Source of the DNA: Synaphobranchus kaupii
Lineage: Eukaryota; Chordata; Actinopteri; Anguilliformes; Synaphobranchidae
Reading direction: 5' to 3'
Length of the DNA stretch: 64,000 nt
Assembly: GCA_029718625.1 (NCBI GenBank)
Contig: JAINUF010000027.1
Span: 2,278,676 to 2,342,675, forward strand
Positions 50,375 to 61,690 of the stretch are shown here, one piece after another. The notes under the pieces are model-generated. The model did not search any database. It was not told where the DNA came from and saw nothing but the letters and a program-made list of their open reading frames with translations. Both the position numbers and the translations under genes were made by a program. The first letter of the stretch is position 1. Each line of letters begins with the position of its first letter.

Positions 50375-53300
50375 TTAAAATTTCAATAGCTTCTGTGACA
50401 TATGATGAAGACGCATGCCTCAAACCAATTTTAGTGTTGTCAAAATCATTATAGCTCAAATATACAGTTGATTCATTTTTAAAATTTCCGTTTGTAAATT
50501 TTAAATGTATTTTTCTTCAAATTTAAAATGTAAACATTTCAATAGCTTCTGTGACATGTGACTAAGATGCCTCAAACCAACTGTAATGTTGTCAGATACA
50601 TTCTCCAATTTACAAGCAATGCTTTTTCCAATTTTCCTTTTGTAAATTTTAAATAGATTTTTATTCAAAATAAAAGCACTAAAATTTCAATAGCTTCTGT
50701 GACATATGATGAAGACGCATGCCTCAAACCAATTTTAGTGTTGTCAAAGACGTTATAGCTCAAATATACAGTTGATTAATTTTTTAATTTTCCATTTGTA
50801 AATTTTGAATGAATTTTTCTTCAAATTTAAAATGCAAACATTTCAATAGCTTCTGTGACATGTGACTAAGATTCCTCAAACCAACTGTAATGTTGTCAGA
50901 TGCATTCTCCAATTTACAAGCAATGCTTTTTCCAATTTTCCTTTTGTAAATTTTAAATAGATTTTTATTCAAAATAAAAGCACTAAAATTTCAATAGCTT
51001 CTGTGACATATGATGAAGACGCATGCCTCAAACCAATTTTAGTGTTGTCAAAGTCATTATCGCTCAAATATACAGTTGATTAATTTTTTAAATTTCCGTT
51101 TGTAAATTTTAAATGAATTTTTCTTCAAATTTAAAATGCTAACATTTCAATAGCTTCTGAGACATGTGACTAAGATGCCTCAAACCAACTGTAATGTTGT
51201 CAGATACATTCTCCAATTTACAAGCAATGCTTTTTCGAATTTTCCTTTTGTAAATTTTAAATAGATTTTTATTCAAAATAAAAGCACTAAAATTTCAATA
51301 GCTTCTGTGACATATGATGAAGACGCATGCCTCAAACCAATTTTAGTGTTGTCAAAGACGTTATAGCTCAAATATACAGTTGATTAATTTTTAAATTTTC
51401 CATTTGTAAATTTTGAATGAATTTTTCTTCAAATTTAAAATGCAAACATTTCAATAGCTTCTGTGACATGTGACTAAGATGCCTCAAACCAACTGTAATG
51501 TTGTCAGATACATTCTCCAATTTACAAGCAATGCTTTTTCCAATTTTCCTTTTGTAAATTTTAAATAGATTTTTATTCAAAATAAAAGCACTAAAATTTC
51601 AATAGCTTCTGTGACATATGATGAAGACGCATGCCTCAAACCAATTTTAGTGTTGTCAAAGACGTTATAGCTCAAATATACAGTTGATTAATTTTTTAAT
51701 TTTCCATTTGTAAATTTTGAATGAATTTTTCTTCAAATTTAAAATGCAAACATTTCAATAGCTTCTGTGACATGTGACTAAGATGCCTCAAACCAACTGT
51801 AATGTTGTCAGATGCATTCTCCAATTTACAAGCAATGCTTTTTCCAATTTTCCTTTTGTAAATTTTAAATAGATTTTTATTCAAAACAAAAGCATTAAAA
51901 TTTCAATAGCTTCTGTGACATATGATGAAGACGCATGCCTCAAACCAATTTTAGTGTTGTCAAAGACGTTATAGCTCAAATATACAGATGATTAATTTTT
52001 AAATTTTCCATTTGTAAATTTTGAATGAATTTTTCTTCAAATTTAAAATGCAAACATTTCAATAGCTTCTGTGACATGTGACTAAGATGCCTCAAACCAA
52101 CTGTAATGTTGTCAGATGCATTCTCCAATTTACAAGCAATGCTTTTTCCAATTTTCCTTTTGTAAATTTTAAATAGATTTTTATTCAAAACAAAAGCATT
52201 AAAATTTCAATAGCTTCTGTGACATATGATGAAGACGCATGCCTCAAACCAATTTTAGTGTTGTCAAAGACGTTATAGCTCAAATATACAGATGATTAAT
52301 TTTTAAATTTTCCATTTGTAAATTTTGAATGAATTTTTCTTCAAATTTAAAATGCAAACATTTCAATAGTTTCTGTGACATGTGACTAAGATGCCTCAAA
52401 CCAACTGTAATGTTGTCAGATACATTCTCCAATTTACAAGCAATGCTTTTTCCAATTTTTCTTTTGTAAATTTTAAATAGATTTTTATTCAAAACAAAAG
52501 CATTAAAATTTCAATAGCTTCTGTGACATATGATGAAGACGCATGCCTCAAACCAATTTTAGTGTTGTCAAAATCATTATAGCTCAAATATACAGTTGAT
52601 TCATTTTTAAAATTTCCGTTTGTAAATTTTAAATGTATTTTTCTTCAAATTTAAAATGTAAACATTTCAATAGCTTCTGTGACATGTGACTAAGATGCCT
52701 CAAACCAACTGTAATGTTGTCAGATACATTCTCCAATTTACAAGCAATGCTTTTTCCAATTTTCCTTTTGTAAATTTTAAATAGATTTTTATTCAAAATA
52801 AAAGCACTAAAATTTCAATAGCTTCTGTGACATATGATGAAGACGCATGCCTCAAACCAATTTTAGTGTTGTCAAAGTCATTATAGCTCAAATATACAGT
52901 TGATTAATTTTTAAAATTTCCGTTTGTAAATTTTGAATGAATTTTTCTTCAAATTTAAAATGCAAACATTTCAATAGCTTCTGTGACATGTGACTAAGAT
53001 GCCTTAAACCAACTGTAATGTTGTTAGATGCATTCTCCAATTTACAAGCAATGCTTTTTCCAATTTTCCTTTTGTAAATTTTAAATAGATTTTTATTCAA
53101 AATAAAAGCACTAAAATTTCAATAGCTTCTGTGACATATGATGAAGACGCATGCCTCAAACCAATTTTAGTGTTGTCAAAGTCATTATAGCTCAAATATA
53201 CAATTGATTACTTTTTAAAATTTCCGTTTGTAAATTTTAAATGTATTTTTCTTCAAATTTAAAATGCAAACATTTCAATAGCTTCTGTGACATGTGACTA

Positions 53301-53816
53301 AGATGCCTCAAACCAACTGTAATGTTGTCAGATACATTCTCCAATTTACAAGCAATGCTTTTTCCAATTTTCCTTTTGTAAATTTTAAATAGATTTTTAT
53401 TCAAAACAAAAGCATTAAAATTTCAATAGCTTCTGTGACATATGATGAAGACGCATGCCTCAAACCAATTTTAGTGTTGTCAAAATCATTATAGCTCAAA
53501 TATACAGTTGATTAATTTTTAAAATTTCCGTTTGTAAATTTTAAATGTATTTTTCTTCAAATTTAAAATGTAAACATTTCAATAGCTTCTGTGACATGTG
53601 ACTAAGATGCCTCAAACCAACTGTAATGTTGTCAGATACATTCTCCAATTTACAAGCAATGCTTTTTCCAATTTTCCTTTTGTAAATTTTAAATAGATTT
53701 TTATTCAAAATAAAAGCACTAAAATTTCAATAGCTTCTGTGACATATGATGAAGACGCATGCCTCAAACCAATTTTAGTGTTGTCAAAGACGTTATAGCT
53801 CAAATATACAGTTGAT
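48551..53816 (+). repeat. 5.27-kb segmental duplicate, copy 2
   Basis: This is the partner of 38823-44088, with one obvious private change, agattcctc near 50870. It ends where copy 1 has gattcatttttaaattttcc and this copy has gattaatttttaaattttcc. Confidence 0.82.
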
Positions 53817-54723
53817 TAATTTTTAAATTTTCCATTTGTAAATTTTGAATGAATTTTTCTTCAAATTTAAAATGCAAACATTTCAATAGTTTCTGTGACA
53901 TGTGACTAAGATGCCTCAAACCAACTGTAATGTTGTCAGATACATTCTCCAATTTACAAGCAATGCTTTTTCCAATTTTCCTTTTGTAAATTTTAAATAG
54001 ATTTTTATTCAAAATAAAAGCACTAAAATTTCAATAGCTTCTGTGACATATGATGAAGACGCATGCCTCAAACCAATTTTAGTGTTGTCAAAGTCATTAT
54101 CGCTCAAATATACAGTTGATTAATTTTTTAAATTTCCGTTTGTAAATTTTAAATGAATTTTTCTTCAAATTTAAAATGCTAACATTTCAATAGCTTCTGA
54201 GACATGTGACTAAGATGCCTCAAACCAACTGTAATGTTGTCAGATACATTCTCCAATTTACAAGCAATGCTTTTTCGAATTTTCCTTTTGTAAATTTTAA
54301 ATAGATTTTTATTCAAAATAAAAGCACTAAAATTTCAATAGCTTCTGTGACATATGATGAAGACGCATGCCTCAAACCAATTTTAGTGTTGTCAAAGACG
54401 TTATAGCTCAAATATACAGTTGATTAATTTTTAAATTTTCCATTTGTAAATTTTGAATGAATTTTTCTTCAAATTTAAAATGCAAACATTTCAATAGCTT
54501 CTGTGACATGTGACTAAGATGCCTCAAACCAACTGTAATGTTGTCAGATACATTCTCCAATTTACAAGCAATGCTTTTTCCAATTTTCCTTTTGTAAATT
54601 TTAAATAGATTTTTATTCAAAATAAAAGCACTAAAATTTCAATAGCTTCTGTGACATATGATGAAGACGCATGCCTCAAACCAATTTTATTGTTGTCAAA
54701 GACGTTATAGCTCAAATATACAG

Positions 54724-56066
54724 TTGATTAATTTTTAAATTTTCCATTTGTAAATTTTGAATGAATTTTTCTTCAAATTTAAAATGCAAACATTTCAATA
54801 GCTTCTGTGACATGTGACTAAGATGCCTCAAACCAACTGTAATGTTGTCAGATGCATTCTCCAATTTACAAGCAATGCTTTTTCCAATTTTCCTTTTGTA
54901 AATTTTAAATAGATTTTTATTCAAAACAAAAGCATTAAAATTTCAATAGCTTCTGTGACATATGATGAAGACGCATGCCTCAAACCAATTTTAGTGTTGT
55001 CAAAGACGTTATAGCTCAAATATACAGATGATTAATTTTTAAATTTTCCATTTGTAAATTTTGAATGAATTTTTCTTCAAATTTAAAATGCAAACATTTC
55101 AATAGTTTCTGTGACATGTGACTAAGATGCCTCAAACCAACTGTAATGTTGTCAGATACATTCTCCAATTTACAAGCAATGCTTTTTCCAATTTTTCTTT
55201 TGTAAATTTTAAATAGATTTTTATTCAAAACAAAAGCATTAAAATTTCAATAGCTTCTGTGACATATGATGAAGACGCATGCCTCAAACCAATTTTAGTG
55301 TTGTCAAAATCATTATAGCTCAAATATACAGTTGATTCATTTTTAAAATTTCCGTTTGTAAATTTTAAATGTATTTTTCTTCAAATTTAAAATGTAAACA
55401 TTTCAATAGCTTCTGTGACATGTGACTAAGATGCCTCAAACCAACTGTAATGTTGTCAGATACATTCTCCAATTTACAAGCAATGCTTTTTCCAATTTTC
55501 CTTTTGTAAATTTTAAATAGATTTTTATTCAAAATAAAAGCACTAAAATTTCAATAGCTTCTGTGACATATGATGAAGACGCATGCCTCAAACCAATTTT
55601 AGTGTTGTCAAAGTCATTATAGCTCAAATATACAGTTGATTAATTTTTAAAATTTCCGTTTGTAAATTTTGAATGAATTTTTCTTCAAATTTAAAATGCA
55701 AACATTTCAATAGCTTCTGTGACATGTGACTAAGATGCCTTAAACCAACTGTAATGTTGTTAGATGCATTCTCCAATTTACAAGCAATGCTTTTTCCAAT
55801 TTTCCTTTTGTAAATTTTAAATAGATTTTTATTCAAAATAAAAGCACTAAAATTTCAATAGCTTCTGTGACATATGATGAAGACGCATGCCTCAAACCAA
55901 TTTTAGTGTTGTCAAAGTCATTATAGCTCAAATATACAATTGATTACTTTTTAAAATTTCCGTTTGTAAATTTTAAATGTATTTTTCTTCAAATTTAAAA
56001 TGCAAACATTTCAATAGCTTCTGTGACATGTGACTAAGATGCCTCAAACCAACTGTAATGTTGTCA
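54724..56066 (+). repeat. 1.34-kb duplicate of 51988-53330 (shift 2736)
   Basis: The half-B alleles run in the same order in both segments: cagatgatt, gattcattttt, ccttaaacc with gttgttaga, caattgattac. The spacing is 9 x 304 bp. Part of the segment (about 55240-56099) is repeated again 1216 bp downstream (about 56456-57315). Confidence 0.7.
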
Positions 56067-56744
56067 GATGCATTCTCCAATTTACAAGCAATGCTTTTTC
56101 GAATTTTCCTTTTGTAAATTTTAAATAGATTTTTATTCAAAATAAAAGCACTAAAATTTCAATAGCTTCTGTGACATATGATGAAGACGCATGCCTCAAA
56201 CCAATTTTAGTGTTGTCAAAGACGTTATAGCTCAAATATACAGTTGATTAATTTTTTAATTTTCCATTTGTAAATTTTGAATGAATTTTTCTTCAAATTT
56301 AAAATGCAAACATTTCAATAGCTTCTGTGACATGTGACTAAGATGCCTCAAACCAACTGTAATGTTGTCAGATACATTCTCCAATTTACAAGCAATGCTT
56401 TTTCCAATTTTCCTTTTGTAAATTTTAAATAGATTTTTATTCAAAATAAAAGCACTAAAATTTCAATAGCTTCTGTGACATATGATGAAGACGCATGCCT
56501 CAAACCAATTTTAGTGTTGTCAAAATCATTATAGCTCAAATATACAGTTGATTCATTTTTAAAATTTCCGTTTGTAAATTTTAAATGTATTTTTCTTCAA
56601 ATTTAAAATGTAAACATTTCAATAGCTTCTGTGACATGTGACTAAGATGCCTCAAACCAACTGTAATGTTGTCAGATACATTCTCCAATTTACAAGCAAT
56701 GCTTTTTCCAATTTTCCTTTTGTAAATTTTAAATAGATTTTTAT

Positions 56745-59258
56745 TCAAAATAAAAGCACTAAAATTTCAATAGCTTCTGTGACATATGATGAAGACGCAT
56801 GCCTCAAACCAATTTTAGTGTTGTCAAAGTCATTATAGCTCAAATATACAGTTGATTAATTTTTAAAATTTCCGTTTGTAAATTTTGAATGAATTTTTCT
56901 TCAAATTTAAAATGCAAACATTTCAATAGCTTCTGTGACATGTGACTAAGATGCCTTAAACCAACTGTAATGTTGTTAGATGCATTCTCCAATTTACAAG
57001 CAATGCTTTTTCCAATTTTCCTTTTGTAAATTTTAAATAGATTTTTATTCAAAATAAAAGCACTAAAATTTCAATAGCTTCTGTGACATATGATGAAGAC
57101 GCATGCCTCAAACCAATTTTAGTGTTGTCAAAGTCATTATAGCTCAAATATACAATTGATTACTTTTTAAAATTTCCGTTTGTAAATTTTAAATGTATTT
57201 TTCTTCAAATTTAAAATGCAAACATTTCAATAGCTTCTGTGACATGTGACTAAGATGCCTCAAACCAACTGTAATGTTGTCAGATGCATTCTCCAATTTA
57301 CAAGCAATGCTTTTTCCAATTTTCCTTTTGTAAATTTTAAATAGATTTTTATTCAAAACAAAAGCATTAAAATTTCAATAGCTTCTGTGACATATGATGA
57401 AGACGCATGCCTCAAACCAATTTTAGTGTTGTCAAAGACGTTATAGCTCAAATATACAGTTGATTAATTTTTAAATTTTCCATTTGTAAATTTTGAATGA
57501 ATTTTTCTTCAAATTTAAAATGCAAACATTTCAATAGCTTCTGTGACATGTGACTAAGATGCCTCAAACCAACTGTAATGTTGTCAGATACATTCTCCAA
57601 TTTACAAGCAATGCTTTTTCCAATTTTCCTTTTGTAAATTTTAAATAGATTTTTATTCAAAACAAAAGCATTAAAATTTCAATAGCTTCTGTGACATATG
57701 ATGAAGACGCATGCCTCAAACCAATTTTAGTGTTGTCAAAATCATTATAGCTCAAATATACAGTTGATTAATTTTTAAAATTTCCGTTTGTAAATTTTAA
57801 ATGTATTTTTCTTCAAATTTAAAATGTAAACATTTCAATAGCTTCTGTGACATGTGACTAAGATGCCTCAAACCAACTGTAATGTTGTCAGATACATTCT
57901 CCAATTTACAAGCAATGCTTTTTCCAATTTTCCTTTTGTAAATTTTAAATAGATTTTTATTCAAAATAAAAGCACTAAAATTTCAATAGCTTCTGTGACA
58001 TATGATGAAGACGCATGCCTCAAACCAATTTTAGTGTTGTCAAAGACGTTATAGCTCAAATATACAGTTGATTAATTTTTTAATTTTCCATTTGTAAATT
58101 TTGAATGAATTTTTCTTCAAATTTAAAATGCAAACATTTCAATAGCTTCTGTGACATGTGACTAAGATGCCTCAAACCAACTGTAATGTTGTCAGATGCA
58201 TTCTCCAATTTACAAGCAATGCTTTTTCCAATTTTCCTTTTGTAAATTTTAAATAGATTTTTATTCACAATAAAAGCACTAAAATTTCAATAGCTTCTGT
58301 GACATATGATGAAGACGCATGCCTCAAACCAATTTTAGTGTTGTCAAAGACGTTATAGCTCAAATATACAGTTGATTAATTTTTAAATTTTCCATTTGTA
58401 AATTTTGAATGAATTTTTCTTCAAATTTAAAATGCAAACATTTCAATAGTTTCTGTGACATGTGACTAAGATGCCTCAAACCAACTGTAATGTTGTCAGA
58501 TACATTCTCCAATTTACAAGCAATGCTTTTTCCAATTTTCCTTTTGTAAATTTTAAATAGATTTTTATTCAAAATAAAAGCACTAAAATTTCAATAGCTT
58601 CTGTGACATATGATGAAGACGCATGCCTCAAACCAATTTTAGTGTTGTCAAAGTCATTATCGCTCAAATATACAGTTGATTAATTTTTTAAATTTCCGTT
58701 TGTAAATTTTAAATGAATTTTTCTTCAAATTTAAAATGCTAACATTTCAATAGCTTCTGAGACATGTGACTAAGATGCCTCAAACCAACTGTAATGTTGT
58801 CAGATACATTCTCCAATTTACAAGCAATGCTTTTTCGAATTTTCCTTTTGTAAATTTTAAATAGATTTTTATTCAAAATAAAAGCACTAAAATTTCAATA
58901 GCTTCTGTGACATATGATGAAGACGCATGCCTCAAACCAATTTTAGTGTTGTCAAAGACGTTATAGCTCAAATATACAGTTGATTAATTTTTAAATTTTC
59001 CATTTGTAAATTTTGAATGAATTTTTCTTCAAATTTAAAATGCAAACATTTCAATAGCTTCTGTGACATGTGACTAAGATGCCTCAAACCAACTGTAATG
59101 TTGTCAGATGCATTCTCCAATTTACAAGCAATGCTTTTTCCAATTTTCCTTTTGTAAATTTTAAATAGATTTTTATTCACAATAAAAGCACTAAAATTTC
59201 AATAGCTTCTGTGACATATGATGAAGACGCATGCCTCAAACCAATTTTAGTGTTGTCA
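56745..59258 (+). repeat. 2432-bp tandem higher-order repeat (8 units), copy 1
   Basis: This segment matches about 59177-61690 at 8 x 304 bp, following the markers ccttaaacc, caattgattac, ttcacaataaa, aatagtttct and the gctaac / gagac half B in the same order. Confidence 0.78.
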
Positions 59259-61690
59259 AAGTCATTATAGCTCAAATATACAGTTGATTAATTTTTAAAA
59301 TTTCCGTTTGTAAATTTTGAATGAATTTTTCTTCAAATTTAAAATGCAAACATTTCAATAGCTTCTGTGACATGTGACTAAGATGCCTTAAACCAACTGT
59401 AATGTTGTTAGATGCATTCTCCAATTTACAAGCAATGCTTTTTCCAATTTTCCTTTTGTAAATTTTAAATAGATTTTTATTCAAAATAAAAGCACTAAAA
59501 TTTCAATAGCTTCTGTGACATATGATGAAGACGCATGCCTCAAACCAATTTTAGTGTTGTCAAAGTCATTATAGCTCAAATATACAATTGATTACTTTTT
59601 AAAATTTCCGTTTGTAAATTTTAAATGTATTTTTCTTCAAATTTAAAATGCAAACATTTCAATAGCTTCTGTGACATGTGACTAAGATGCCTCAAACCAA
59701 CTGTAATGTTGTCAGATGCATTCTCCAATTTACAAGCAATGCTTTTTCCAATTTTCCTTTTGTAAATTTTAAATAGATTTTTATTCAAAACAAAAGCATT
59801 AAAATTTCAATAGCTTCTGTGACATATGATGAAGACGCATGCCTCAAACCAATTTTAGTGTTGTCAAAGACGTTATAGCTCAAATATACAGTTGATTAAT
59901 TTTTAAATTTTCCATTTGTAAATTTTGAATGAATTTTTCTTCAAATTTAAAATGCAAACATTTCAATAGCTTCTGTGACATGTGACTAAGATGCCTCAAA
60001 CCAACTGTAATGTTGTCAGATACATTCTCCAATTTACAAGCAATGCTTTTTCCAATTTTCCTTTTGTAAATTTTAAATAGATTTTTATTCAAAACAAAAG
60101 CATTAAAATTTCAATAGCTTCTGTGACATATGATGAAGACGCATGCCTCAAACCAATTTTAGTGTTGTCAAAATCATTATAGCTCAAATATACAGTTGAT
60201 TAATTTTTAAAATTTCCGTTTGTAAATTTTAAATGTATTTTTCTTCAAATTTAAAATGTAAACATTTCAATAGCTTCTGTGACATGTGACTAAGATGCCT
60301 CAAACCAACTGTAATGTTGTCAGATACATTCTCCAATTTACAAGCAATGCTTTTTCCAATTTTCCTTTTGTAAATTTTAAATAGATTTTTATTCAAAATA
60401 AAAGCACTAAAATTTCAATAGCTTCTGTGACATATGATGAAGACGCATGCCTCAAACCAATTTTAGTGTTGTCAAAGACGTTATAGCTCAAATATACAGT
60501 TGATTAATTTTTTAATTTTCCATTTGTAAATTTTGAATGAATTTTTCTTCAAATTTAAAATGCAAACATTTCAATAGCTTCTGTGACATGTGACTAAGAT
60601 GCCTCAAACCAACTGTAATGTTGTCAGATGCATTCTCCAATTTACAAGCAATGCTTTTTCCAATTTTCCTTTTGTAAATTTTAAATAGATTTTTATTCAC
60701 AATAAAAGCACTAAAATTTCAATAGCTTCTGTGACATATGATGAAGACGCATGCCTCAAACCAATTTTAGTGTTGTCAAAGACGTTATAGCTCAAATATA
60801 CAGTTGATTAATTTTTAAATTTTCCATTTGTAAATTTTGAATGAATTTTTCTTCAAATTTAAAATGCAAACATTTCAATAGTTTCTGTGACATGTGACTA
60901 AGATGCCTCAAACCAACTGTAATGTTGTCAGATACATTCTCCAATTTACAAGCAATGCTTTTTCCAATTTTCCTTTTGTAAATTTTAAATAGATTTTTAT
61001 TCAAAATAAAAGCACTAAAATTTCAATAGCTTCTGTGACATATGATGAAGACGCATGCCTCAAACCAATTTTAGTGTTGTCAAAGTCATTATCGCTCAAA
61101 TATACAGTTGATTAATTTTTTAAATTTCCGTTTGTAAATTTTAAATGAATTTTTCTTCAAATTTAAAATGCTAACATTTCAATAGCTTCTGAGACATGTG
61201 ACTAAGATGCCTCAAACCAACTGTAATGTTGTCAGATACATTCTCCAATTTACAAGCAATGCTTTTTCGAATTTTCCTTTTGTAAATTTTAAATAGATTT
61301 TTATTCAAAATAAAAGCACTAAAATTTCAATAGCTTCTGTGACATATGATGAAGACGCATGCCTCAAACCAATTTTAGTGTTGTCAAAGACGTTATAGCT
61401 CAAATATACAGTTGATTAATTTTTAAATTTTCCATTTGTAAATTTTGAATGAATTTTTCTTCAAATTTAAAATGCAAACATTTCAATAGCTTCTGTGACA
61501 TGTGACTAAGATGCCTCAAACCAACTGTAATGTTGTCAGATGCATTCTCCAATTTACAAGCAATGCTTTTTCCAATTTTCCTTTTGTAAATTTTAAATAG
61601 ATTTTTATTCACAATAAAAGCACTAAAATTTCAATAGCTTCTGTGACATATGATGAAGACGCATGCCTCAAACCAATTTTAGTGTTGTCA
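59177..61690 (+). repeat. 2432-bp tandem higher-order repeat, copy 2
   Basis: This is the partner of 56745-59258. A third, nine-unit version follows: about 59.66-61.26 kb matches about 62.4-64.0 kb at a shift of 2736 bp, running off the window end. Confidence 0.75.
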
